NCBI RefSeq assembly: GCF_902374955.1 | Contig: NZ_CABKRX010000036.1 | Coordinates: 1-64,000 of the forward strand | Length of the DNA: 64,000 nt | Direction of reading: 5' to 3' | Origin: Bacillus massilioanorexius | GTDB lineage: Bacteria > Bacillota > Bacilli > Bacillales > DSM-1321 | Shown here: positions 45,298 through 53,561 of the stretch, piece by piece | How the letters are laid out: every line of letters begins with the position of its first letter | Position numbering within the stretch: position 1 is the first letter of the stretch | Position numbers and translations under genes: made by a program | Notes under the pieces: generated by a model | The model's database searches: none | What the model was told of the DNA's origin: nothing | What the model saw: the letters and a program-made list of their open reading frames with translations, nothing else

Positions 45298-45866
45298 GAT
45301 TGTATAACCTCAATCGTGTTTAAAGTTAGTAAACTTCTAGTAACTATTGTTTATTATTACGTAACTCGGAGTTTACTTTTACAACTAGTTATTATACAAG
45401 AATTTAACAAAACTTCAATAATATTTTTTCATTTTCCTCATATATTTTTGAATCAAATTTCAAATGGATTTCACAAGTATATTCCCATTACATATCTCTA
45501 AGATATTCGACCCAAAACGCTTCCTATTATTGGATATTTTTTCTTTTTTTAATAACTGTTTTGACATGCTTTGTTGCCTTTTAACAAATAGTAAATATAG
45601 ATTCAATTCCACTCCAAGATGTCACTTTCTGCAAGACGAACAGTGCACCTCCTTGGTGTAAGGCACGAAGCAATCGTTTTGAGGCAATAATACCAAAGAA
45701 TTTTAACACAGCCCATTCTTAAACAAACATTCTTTTAAATGAATGGGTAAATGTAACAACATAACTTTTTATATGAAAGGTTCATACTACTAGTACATAT
45801 GAAAAAACCTTATAATACAAATCCACTAATGATAAAATCTAATAAGTTATTCCCATAAAATTCCGA
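45298..45866. other. divergent intergenic region between the pot regulator and nagA
   Basis: About 570 bp without a convincing gene. Near the regulator, AGTAAACT (45328-45335) and AGTTTACT (45370-45377) form separated inverted arms that could be an autoregulatory site. Two ORFs of 65-69 codons here have no family features. The part at 45600-45720 is less AT-rich but I recognise nothing in it. Confidence 0.45.
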
Positions 45867-45890
45867 TATAATTGGTATAGACAACTAGAT
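45867..45890 (+). promoter_or_regulatory. nagA promoter -10 with overlapping NagR operator
   Basis: TATAAT (45867-45872) is followed directly by ATTGGTATAGACAACTAG (45871-45888), which resembles the operators bound by NagR/YvoA (HutC-type GntR) in B. subtilis. Repressor binding here would block the nagABR promoter; glucosamine-6-phosphate type effectors would release it. Confidence 0.65.
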
Positions 45891-45974
45891 GTATATATTG
45901 ATAAAATCAAGATAAGGACTATAAATATTCCATTCATGCAATATAAATATGTACTTAATTTGAGGGGGATCACC

Positions 45975-47174
45975 ATGACAAAAGTATCTTCAAGCATCTT
46001 ATTAAAAAATGCAGACATTTATTTAGAAAATGAAATTATTTCAAACGGATATGTTCTTCTTTCAGATGGAAAGATTACCGAAATTGGTGCCGCTGATTCA
46101 CTTCAACCAAACTCATTTTCCGACGCTAAGATTATCTCTTTAGCAAATGGATCAAAGGTCATACCTGGATTTATCGACGTCCACATTCATGGTGCCGGTG
46201 GAGCGGATACTATGGATGCAACACCAGAAGCACTTCATACAATGGCTGTTCATCTTCCACAAGAAGGAACAACCAGCTTTCTTGCCACTACAATGACTCA
46301 AGCACCAGGTAACATTGTTAAAGCATTACAAAATGCTGCATCATATCAAAAAGAACACGATCAAACCGGATTAGCAGAGGTAGTTGGCGTTCATCTTGAA
46401 GGACCTTTCATTAATCCGAGCAAAAAAGGTGCGCAACCTGCAGAATACATTATCGATCCTAATGTAGAAGTCTTTAAAGAGTGGCAAAAAGAGGCAGACG
46501 GAACAATTAAATTAGTAACTGTCGCTCCTGAAATGCCAAATGGAATGGAATTTATTCAGTATTTAGCAGAAAACAACGTTACTGCTTCTATCGGACATAC
46601 CGATTCTGCTTACGCTGAAGTTAAAGATGCAGTTAGTGCAGGTGCAACACAAATAACCCATTTATATAATGGCATGCGCGGTCTACATCATCGCGAGCCT
46701 GGAACAGCTGGAGCTGCTTTATTATTTGATGAATTAAAAGTAGAACTAATTTCAGATGGCATTCACATTTGTCCAGAAATGATTCGCTTAGCAATCAAAG
46801 CAAAAGGTACGGACGGTGCATTATTAATTACTGATGCGATGCGTGCCAAATGCCTAAAAAATGGACGTTATGAATTAGGCGGACAACCTGTAATTGTTGG
46901 AGATGGAAAGGCAACACTTGAGGATGGAACTCTTGCGGGAAGTACCCTAAAAATGATTGATTCCGTTAGAAACATGTTGAAATTTACTGATCTTACATTA
47001 CATGATTTGATGAAACTTGCCTCAATCAACCCTGCAAAACAAATAAGAATGTTCGATACAAAAGGAAGCATCGAAATCGGAAAAGATGCTGATATTGTAG
47101 TCTTAAACAATGATTTAGATATTGAAATGACAATTTGTCGTGGTGAACTAGCATATAAAAAGGATGATAAATAA
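45975..47174 (+). CDS. nagA: N-acetylglucosamine-6-phosphate deacetylase NagA
   Basis: A 399-residue amidohydrolase-superfamily enzyme removing acetate from GlcNAc-6-phosphate. Metal-site motifs are IDVHIHGAGGADTMD, HLEGPFINPSKKGAQ, ASIGHTDS, THLYNGM and ITDAM. The ATG at 45975 follows GAGGGGG; an earlier in-frame ATG at 45936 has no ribosome site. It is first in nagA-nagB-nagR. Confidence 0.97.
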   Translation: MTKVSSSILLKNADIYLENEIISNGYVLLSDGKITEIGAADSLQPNSFSDAKIISLANGSKVIPGFIDVHIHGAGGADTMDATPEALHTMAVHLPQEGTTSFLATTMTQAPGNIVKALQNAASYQKEHDQTGLAEVVGVHLEGPFINPSKKGAQPAEYIIDPNVEVFKEWQKEADGTIKLVTVAPEMPNGMEFIQYLAENNVTASIGHTDSAYAEVKDAVSAGATQITHLYNGMRGLHHREPGTAGAALLFDELKVELISDGIHICPEMIRLAIKAKGTDGALLITDAMRAKCLKNGRYELGGQPVIVGDGKATLEDGTLAGSTLKMIDSVRNMLKFTDLTLHDLMKLASINPAKQIRMFDTKGSIEIGKDADIVVLNNDLDIEMTICRGELAYKKDDK

Positions 47175-47215
47175 TGACAATACAAGAAATAAACTCTTCT
47201 AAAAAGGTGAATACA

Positions 47216-47947
47216 ATGATATTTGAAATTATTCGTGCAGAAAACTACGAAGAAATGAGCCGTATTGCTGCAAAAAGAATTATCGGTTTAGTGGAAAGAA
47301 AACCAAATGCTATTTTAGGTTTAGCAACAGGTAGTACTCCTGAAGGACTTTACAAAACATTAATTGAAGATCATAAAACCAATGGAACTTCTTATAAAGA
47401 AGTAAAAACTGTGAATTTAGATGAATATGTTGGACTAGACAAAGAGGATAAAAACAGTTATTTTACTTTCATGAGAGAAAAATTGTTTAACTATATTGAT
47501 GTAGACTTAAATAACACGAACGTTCCTGATGGTACAGCAACTAATATGGAAGAAGAAGCAGCTCGTTATGAAAAATACATCCATGACATCGGTGGAGTAG
47601 ATCTACAAATTCTAGGAATCGGCCATAATGGACACATCGGTTTCAACGAACCTGGTACTTCTTTCAAAAGCAAAACACATACAATCAAGCTTGCTGAAAG
47701 AACTCGTGAAGCAAATGCTCGTTATTTCAACAGCATTGATGAGGTACCTACTGAGGCCATTACTATGGGAATTCAAAGTATTATGGACAGTAAGGAAATT
47801 ATCTTATTAGCATCTGGTGCTTCAAAAGCAGAAGCTATCAAACGTCTTATTTACGGTGAAATCTCAGAGGAATTCCCAGCATCAGCTCTACGTTTACACA
47901 ATAAAGTAACAATTATTGCCGACCAGGATGCTTTACAATTAATCTAA
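47216..47947 (+). CDS. nagB: glucosamine-6-phosphate deaminase NagB
   Basis: A 243-residue isomerase/deaminase converting glucosamine-6-phosphate to fructose-6-phosphate and ammonia. Motifs: LGLATGSTPEGLY, VNLDEYVGL with the catalytic Asp, and GIGHNGHIGFNEPG. The ATG at 47216 follows AAAAAGGTG; a longer in-frame start at 47174, overlapping the nagA stop, lacks support. Confidence 0.97.
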   Translation: MIFEIIRAENYEEMSRIAAKRIIGLVERKPNAILGLATGSTPEGLYKTLIEDHKTNGTSYKEVKTVNLDEYVGLDKEDKNSYFTFMREKLFNYIDVDLNNTNVPDGTATNMEEEAARYEKYIHDIGGVDLQILGIGHNGHIGFNEPGTSFKSKTHTIKLAERTREANARYFNSIDEVPTEAITMGIQSIMDSKEIILLASGASKAEAIKRLIYGEISEEFPASALRLHNKVTIIADQDALQLI

Positions 47948-47973
47948 GTGTCCGTTCAAGGAGCTGTAGAAAA

Positions 47974-48699
47974 ATGATTGATAAAAAGTCACCTGTTCCA
48001 ATTTATCACCAGCTTGAAGAGCTAATTAAACAACAAATTGATTCGGGTCAGCTACAACCTAATCAAGCTATTCCTTCTGAACGTGAATTTACGGAACAAT
48101 ATCAAATAAGCCGAATGACAGTTCGACAAGCATTAACAAACCTTGTAAATGATGGATTACTTTATCGAAAGAAAGGTACAGGTACATTTGTTAGTGAGCG
48201 AAAGGTTGAACGGGTAATGCAAGGTTTAACAAGCTTTTCAGAGGATATGATTGAAAGAGGATTGACACCTAGTAGTGAAATTCTATCTTACGAAGTTGTT
48301 CCTGCTAGCCCTTCTGTTTCTCAAAAACTGGAGATTGATGTTGAAAAACCTGTATTACAAATTGAAAGAATTCGATTAGCTGATGACGTACCAATGGCTA
48401 TCGAAACAGCCTATATGCCATTACATCTAATTGAAGGATTAACTAAGGAACTAGCTAAAGACTCTATTTATCAGTTCATTGAAGAAAAATTTTCGCTTAA
48501 AATTGATGTTGCCGATCAAGAACTTGAAGCAGTTGCCGCTAGTGATTATGATGCTAAGCATTTGCATATAAAAAAAGGTAGCCCCGTATTAAAAATCATA
48601 CAGGTTACTTATTTAGAAGATCGAACACCGATTGAATATGTCAAATCATCTTTTCGAGCTGATCGTTATCGTTTCTATAATCAACTTAAGCGACAATAA
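47974..48699 (+). CDS. nagR: GntR/HutC family repressor NagR (YvoA)
   Basis: A 241-residue protein with a GntR winged helix (PIYHQLEELIKQQI, IPSEREFTEQYQISRMTVRQAL) and a UTRA effector domain (about 90-235). It represses nagAB and GlcNAc uptake genes in B. subtilis. The gene is last in the operon, 26 bp after nagB, and a matching operator precedes nagA. Confidence 0.95.
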   Translation: MIDKKSPVPIYHQLEELIKQQIDSGQLQPNQAIPSEREFTEQYQISRMTVRQALTNLVNDGLLYRKKGTGTFVSERKVERVMQGLTSFSEDMIERGLTPSSEILSYEVVPASPSVSQKLEIDVEKPVLQIERIRLADDVPMAIETAYMPLHLIEGLTKELAKDSIYQFIEEKFSLKIDVADQELEAVAASDYDAKHLHIKKGSPVLKIIQVTYLEDRTPIEYVKSSFRADRYRFYNQLKRQ

Positions 48700-48860
48700 G
48701 AAAAACCGTTACCAATCCTTTTTAGTATAATCATTATCTCAGTGAAAAGGTAAATCCATTTAACCTTCCATTCCATGATATGGAATCAAAAAGGAATGGC
48801 TTATAGCCGAGCAAGGCAGACATTTGTCTTGGTCCCAAATTATATTTCTAATCTTATAAG

Positions 48861-48890
48861 AAAAGCGGAAGCGCCTCGGTTATGCGCTTA
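48861..48890. repeat. dispersed intergenic repeat, copy C (short)
   Basis: AAAAGCGGAAGCGCCTCGG matches the first part of copies A and B; the second part is missing or lies in altered form at 48800-48830 (GGCTTATAGCCGAGCAAGG). Confidence 0.5.
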
Positions 48891-48897
48891 AAAAACA

Positions 48898-48938
48898 TAA
48901 AAAACTTGTCTTGAAATGTAACAAGACGAGTTTTTTCT
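48898..48938 (-). terminator. terminator of the MutS2-like gene
   Basis: AACTCGTCTTG and CAAGACAAGTT form the stem, with T6 on both flanks. It can also stop the plus-strand nag transcript. Confidence 0.7.
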
Positions 48939-48957
48939 TATTTAAATAAACGCTTTT

Positions 48958-50862
48958 TTATTCTTCTCTTCTCTTTCTAATCTCTTTTTGTACTTTTCTA
49001 AGTGCTTTTTTTGATCCTCTTTCCAAATCATGCTGTAACTTTCTCTCTTGAAAGCTTGTAAACAGTATATTTAAATCATAACCTTCTGGATATAATTGAG
49101 TTGCCTTAATATCAAGTTGAATTCGCTTCACATTCACTTCTATCATTTCATTTTTATAAAATAAGACAACATTATTATATTTATCTAACGGCTTATATAC
49201 GATGGCATAATCATTTTCTTCCAAAAGTTTCACTCTATCACCTATTTCATAATTGTAATGCACTTCCGGAAGAATTGCCTCCACTGTAGGTTTTTTTATT
49301 TTATTTTCTTTCACAGTATCAAAGTTATATGCCTTATTCTCAATATATAATTCCGCTCTCTTTAATACATGTTCACGTATATTCATTCTTCGAGAGATCC
49401 AAAGGGCGTTACTATCTCCAGATTTACCGATTAGAAGCTTATACATAGGCTGTAGTGCCTCGCTATTAAATAACATTGCAGCGTTCATGAAGTCATCATG
49501 CATTTCAGAATATCGTTTTATTTCACCATAATGGGTAGTAGCAATTGTTATACATCCCATATGGTAAAATTCTTCTAGTATCGCAATCGCTAACGCAGCA
49601 CCTTCATTCGGCTCTGTGCCACTTCCAATCTCATCGAACAATAGAAGCGTATTATTATTAGAGGCTCTCATAATCTCAGAAATATTCTTCATATGGGAAG
49701 AAAATGTGCTTAATGCATTTTCTAAGCTTTGGTTATCGCCAATATCAACAAATACATTATCGAAAATCGCGATTTCTGTTCCTTCTTTAGCAATAATATG
49801 AAGACCAGACATAACTGCTAATGTTAGAATTCCAATTGTCTTTAGAACAACTGTTTTTCCACCAGCATTCGGTCCCGTAATGATTAAACTTCGATAATCT
49901 TGACCAATCTCAAAATCAAGTGGAACAATATCTCCTTCTAATAATGGATGCTTACTGTCTACTAATTTAATAAAGCCATGATTATTTAGTTTTGGTTCCA
50001 TACCATCTGTACTCTTACTATATTTGGCTTTAGCAAAAATCATATCGTATTGGCTAATACATTCGATATTAATTCGAATTGCATGAATCGCCTCATAAAT
50101 AGTGCCTGATAAGGTAGCCAGTATTTGATATTCTTCAACGGATTCCTCTGATTTCAAACAAGCTAGTTCTACATTAAGTTTTGAAACAGCAGCCGGTTCC
50201 ATAAACACAGTTGAACCTTTTGAGGATATTTCAACAATAGTTCCTGCTACTTGATTTTTAAAAGAAGCCTTAATTGGAATCGTAAAACGATCATCTTTCT
50301 TACTAATATAGAATTCTTGAATGAACTCTTTATTCGCACCGCTTTTCAAAAACTTATTAAGTCGTTCTTCAATTTTTTCTTCTGTTTTAGCCATTTGATT
50401 CCGGATACGTTTTAGTTCTCTGCTAGCATTTGAATCTACTCGACTGCCTTTGATAGCAAATAATATACTCTCTTCAATATCGCGAAATTCAGTCATAGAA
50501 AAGGCATACGAATGAAGTACAGGAGCAAAAAATTCTTTATCAGCCATAAACTTTTTAATTCTCCTACAACCTCTCAAAAAATCAGATACAGCTGTTAATT
50601 CTATTGGTGTTAAAACCATACCTTTTTCTAACTTTTCAATATGACTTGCTATATTAGATATGCCCGTTAATGGCAAATGCTTTTCAGCATCTAATAACTT
50701 CCTAGCTTCACTCGTCTCTTTCAAACGATTTTTCACTACTTTTATATTAGAACTTGGCTGTAACTTATCAATTAATGCTTTCCCTAAGCCACTAACACAA
50801 TAGCTTTTTACTTTCTCTTTTAATTCGTTATATTGTAATTTATCAAAAGTCATAGTATTCAT
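48958..50862 (-). CDS. MutS2-like DNA-binding ATPase lacking an Smr domain
   Basis: A 634-residue MutS-superfamily protein. The ATPase has Walker A TGPNAGGKTVVLKTIG and Walker B LLLFDEIGSGTEPNEGAALAIAI, with a MutS2-type core (NTMTFDKLQYNELKEKVKSYC; ISKKDDRFTIPIKASFKNQV). MutS2 proteins are normally near 785 residues with a C-terminal Smr nuclease. Here the protein ends in a basic coiled tail (RKVQKEIRKRREE) without Smr, so it is probably a paralogue rather than the housekeeping MutS2. GAGGAAAAT selects the ATG at 50862. Confidence 0.9.
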   Translation of the reverse strand: MNTMTFDKLQYNELKEKVKSYCVSGLGKALIDKLQPSSNIKVVKNRLKETSEARKLLDAEKHLPLTGISNIASHIEKLEKGMVLTPIELTAVSDFLRGCRRIKKFMADKEFFAPVLHSYAFSMTEFRDIEESILFAIKGSRVDSNASRELKRIRNQMAKTEEKIEERLNKFLKSGANKEFIQEFYISKKDDRFTIPIKASFKNQVAGTIVEISSKGSTVFMEPAAVSKLNVELACLKSEESVEEYQILATLSGTIYEAIHAIRINIECISQYDMIFAKAKYSKSTDGMEPKLNNHGFIKLVDSKHPLLEGDIVPLDFEIGQDYRSLIITGPNAGGKTVVLKTIGILTLAVMSGLHIIAKEGTEIAIFDNVFVDIGDNQSLENALSTFSSHMKNISEIMRASNNNTLLLFDEIGSGTEPNEGAALAIAILEEFYHMGCITIATTHYGEIKRYSEMHDDFMNAAMLFNSEALQPMYKLLIGKSGDSNALWISRRMNIREHVLKRAELYIENKAYNFDTVKENKIKKPTVEAILPEVHYNYEIGDRVKLLEENDYAIVYKPLDKYNNVVLFYKNEMIEVNVKRIQLDIKATQLYPEGYDLNILFTSFQERKLQHDLERGSKKALRKVQKEIRKRREE

Positions 50863-50991
50863 TTTTATTTTCCTCATTTCTGAATTGTACAAGCTTCCCT
50901 TTAGCACCGTATAATCTAAGATCACTTAGACTTCATTTAATAAACGTCTAGAACCACAAGAAACTCAACATGGGATTTAGATAATAAAATA

Positions 50992-51052
50992 GCCCGCAAA
51001 AGCCTTTCCTACCATACCAATTAGCATAATTGGATAGAAAGCTCCTGCGGGC
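50992..51052 (-). repeat. imperfect long hairpin in decayed intergenic DNA
   Basis: GCCCGCAGGAGCTTTC and GGAAAGGCTTTTGCGGGC (minus strand) are the outer arms; CCAATTA and TAATTGG the inner ones. One frame also reads MPAGAFYPIMLIGMVGKAF, which looks like a membrane helix, so it may be a remnant of a gene instead. Confidence 0.4.
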
Positions 51053-51131
51053 ATAAGCCTTGTAACATAAACTAAGGCACAATATCGCCTTCCCACACAA
51101 AATGAATAAGGGTACTAGAAACCCTTTGAAC

Positions 51132-51165
51132 AAAAAGCATGGTAGGACAAATCCCACCATGCTTT
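51132..51165 (-). terminator. terminator-like hairpin downstream of the permease remnant
   Basis: AAAGCATGGTGGGA and TCCTACCATGCTTT pair with a 6-base loop, and TTTTTG follows on the minus strand. It lies about 260 bp beyond the permease remnant, suggesting the old gene or operon ended here. Confidence 0.7.
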
Positions 51166-51423
51166 ACGCCTTAACATTCTACATGTTAAACGAATATATG
51201 GAAAAGGAAGCAGTCTTATAGTAGGTATTCAACAATGTTGGTAAACATTATTGAAAAAAGGCATTCTTAATAAACTGGAATAAATCCAGAAATTAAAATC
51301 CTTATTCAACTAAAATTTAGTTGATACCTACTCCCGACATACTTCACCACACCTTTTTATAATATGTGATTAATGTAACATGTATTATTCCTTTCGTCAA
51401 ACAATAATTGGAAAATGAGTCAT
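51166..51423. other. intergenic region with separated inverted arms
   Basis: GTAGGTATTCAAC (about 51221-51233) recurs inverted as GTTGATACCTAC (about 51323-51334) with one base difference, bracketing some 90 bp. No ORF lies inside. The rest is AT-rich with nothing recognised. Confidence 0.35.
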
Positions 51424-51737
51424 TTAACTAGCCTTAAAAACACGTTCACCCTTCATTTTCATATACCTATACATAACCATGCAGAGTAGCATTAACACCA
51501 TACTCCAGCATCCCATAAAAATTGTCTGATTGATATTAGACCTGCAAACATGATTGCAACGAGAACGACAATACTAAACAAGCCTGCAAAAATCACAATC
51601 AAAAATGCTGCACTTTGCTTTATCGTATCGGTAACCTCATTAGTCCAATCAAAATTTGGGAATTTCAGATTAACAACGATCCCAACGTCATAAGTTAGTG
51701 GAACAACAAAAAGCATTAAGCTTTCAACAAAACTCAT
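51424..51737 (-). pseudogene. C-terminal remnant of an ABC exporter permease
   Basis: The frame 51737-51492 reads LMLFVVPLTYDVGIVVNL then KFPNFDWTNEVTDTIKQSAA and a membrane helix. This resembles the last part of large ABC permeases with a 'KFPKFDWTNE..VKQS' segment. After a frameshift near 51525 a second frame continues QTIFMGCWSMVLMLLCMVMYR and ends at 51424. The front several hundred residues are missing. It is a degraded gene fragment. Confidence 0.6.
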
Positions 51738-51796
51738 GGGTACTGTAATAGTGACCTTTAGCTATAGAACAAGTACTTATACACGCTTTCCTCAAC

Positions 51797-51831
51797 AAAA
51801 AGCCTTCCATTTTTTACGGAAGGCTTTTTGT
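51797..51831 (-). terminator. terminator of mupG
   Basis: AAAAAGCCTTCCGTAAAA and ATGGAAGGCTTTTT-type arms form a GC-rich stem followed by T5 on the minus strand, 14 bp after the mupG stop. Confidence 0.87.
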
Positions 51832-51844
51832 ATTGCATTTCATT

Positions 51845-52933
51845 TTATTTTTCGATAACCATTTCAAAGTAGTCCCAAGGCTTAATATAGTCTAAAAGGA
51901 ATACTTCCTCCTCAACAATTCTTCCAATTACGTTTTTACGTCCATCATTTTTCATCGGAAGGCGTGCGATTTGAAGTTCTCCTTTGTATTGTCCGAAATC
52001 ATTATTACCCATCAATACATCGCCTTTTTGAATATCATAATTATTGTGTTTTGGAAATGCTTCTGTCTTATACTTCACACGACTTTGTGTAGAACGAATA
52101 AGATATTCAGACACATCACCGCGGTTGAAATGTATTTCCTTTTCCACAATTAGCTTCTCTAGATCAGAAGCTTCTTTGTTCATGTTCACACGGAAAGATA
52201 GCTTATTTGGATTTAATTTACTTAAAGCTGCTAATTCTTCTTCTGAAGCATAAGCATTTCCAATAATCACATCATCTACTAAATCCGTTGCAAATAAATG
52301 TTTCGCTTGAGTTACAATTGGTAAAGTACGATGCTGTTCTAACGTGCATAAACCATCACTCACTGGCCACGGACCATAAGTTGCAGCCTTAGAAGATACA
52401 AACGCAGCCACACGGATATTGTGCTTTCTAAAGAGTTCTGATGTTTCAACAAAATGCTTATAAGAAAGACCAGTATATTCTTGAGGATAGAAGTTATGAC
52501 ATCCAACTAGAGTATCACGGTTTGGACCGTAACTTAAAATTTGCTCTAAATATTTTGTACCGTTACTAATGTTAATTTCAATTTTCAAGCCATACGGATT
52601 ATGTGTCATTAACGCTTCTTTCTGTCCACCAAATCCTTCATCTAAACGGATTCCTGTTGCACCCATTTGAGCAAACACTTCTAAATTATCGTATGATGCC
52701 CCTAAAGTAGGGAAAACGTGTGGCGCGACATCTAAAATGACTTCCATACCTTCATTACGAGCATGTGTAATAATATCTGTGAACTCCTCAATAATGGCTT
52801 CTTTACTTCCTTGAACAGATAATAAACATGTAAAAATACGTTTAAAACCATATTTAGCTGCTAATGAAATATACTCTTTGTCTTTTTCTCTTGTACTATG
52901 TTCTGGGTAAATTGAAATACCTAATTTTCTCAT
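51845..52933 (-). CDS. mupG: 6-phospho-N-acetylmuramidase MupG (DUF871)
   Basis: A 362-residue DUF871-family protein: an N-terminal TIM barrel (LGISIYPEHSTREKDKEYI, RIFTCLLSVQ, VAPHVFPTLG, IRLDEGFGG, GCHNFYPQEYTGL) and a C-terminal cyclophilin-like domain. In Staphylococcus and Bacillus MupG cleaves MurNAc-6-phosphate-GlcNAc inside the cell during wall recycling. It lies downstream of a lactose/cellobiose-type PTS. GAGGTG precedes the ATG. Specificity may differ in this PTS context. Confidence 0.9.
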   Translation of the reverse strand: MRKLGISIYPEHSTREKDKEYISLAAKYGFKRIFTCLLSVQGSKEAIIEEFTDIITHARNEGMEVILDVAPHVFPTLGASYDNLEVFAQMGATGIRLDEGFGGQKEALMTHNPYGLKIEINISNGTKYLEQILSYGPNRDTLVGCHNFYPQEYTGLSYKHFVETSELFRKHNIRVAAFVSSKAATYGPWPVSDGLCTLEQHRTLPIVTQAKHLFATDLVDDVIIGNAYASEEELAALSKLNPNKLSFRVNMNKEASDLEKLIVEKEIHFNRGDVSEYLIRSTQSRVKYKTEAFPKHNNYDIQKGDVLMGNNDFGQYKGELQIARLPMKNDGRKNVIGRIVEEEVFLLDYIKPWDYFEMVIEK

Positions 52934-53179
52934 TTCCTACACCTCAAATATTAATCTCTTAATCAAATTAATGGGCAGGTACTACCGTTACATTATTTAG
53001 AAAGCGGCTTTCTATACATCAAATTTTTGTCGGATTCCCTCTTCCATTTTTAACGCACCTTCATATTCTTCTTTGAGGAAAAATATAATATAGCACCTTA
53101 ATGTGTAACATCAGCTTTTTTCACAAAGTAAGAATGCATTTGTAAACAAAGTGTTATAAAAATGAATTAAGATAAAGCG
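52934..53179. other. gap between mupG and its upstream terminator
   Basis: AT-rich with no gene. A separate mupG promoter may lie here because a terminator precedes it, but I could not assign one with confidence. Confidence 0.4.
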
Positions 53180-53231
53180 TAGGGGCGTCCCAAAAAGTGA
53201 TTGAAAATCGCTTTTTAGGAAAGCCCCTTAC
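53180..53231 (-). terminator. terminator after the PTS IIA gene
   Basis: AAGGGGCTTTCCTAAAAAGCG and CACTTTTTGGGACGCCCCT pair imperfectly around AATC, directly after the IIA stop. The T run is weak, so some read-through to mupG is likely. Confidence 0.6.
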
Positions 53232-53240
53232 AGTTACATA

Positions 53241-53540
53241 TTAACCAATTCTTTTGTATAATTCTACCATTTCGCCTGCTAAATCTTTTAATGTCATTGC
53301 TGTCATTAAGTGATCCTGAGCGTGAATTAGTAAGATAGAGATTTCTGATTTTTCTCCACGAGCTTCCCCTTGAATTAAAGCAGTTTGTGATTTATGTGCT
53401 TCACCAAGTGCTTGTGTAGCTTCTTCAATATATTTTTCAGCTAATTCAAAGTTACCTTGTTTAGCTTCTTTAAGAGCTTCCATCGCTGTACTTCTAGCGT
53501 TCCCAGCGTTTAGAATAATTCCCATAATGATTGTTTCCAT
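53241..53540 (-). CDS. PTS lactose/cellobiose-family IIA component
   Basis: A 99-residue trimeric helical IIA protein. The phosphorylatable His 73 is in LLIHAQDHLMTAMTL. It receives phosphate from HPr and passes it to the IIB protein. AGGAGG precedes the ATG. It follows the IIC gene by 21 bp. Confidence 0.95.
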   Translation of the reverse strand: METIIMGIILNAGNARSTAMEALKEAKQGNFELAEKYIEEATQALGEAHKSQTALIQGEARGEKSEISILLIHAQDHLMTAMTLKDLAGEMVELYKRIG

Positions 53541-53561
53541 AATGATCCTCCTACAGTACTT

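Noticed and set aside
50948..51160. 70-codon minus-strand ORF
   Set aside because: Composition is not protein-like and it crosses a hairpin and a terminator; another frame is the more gene-like one there.
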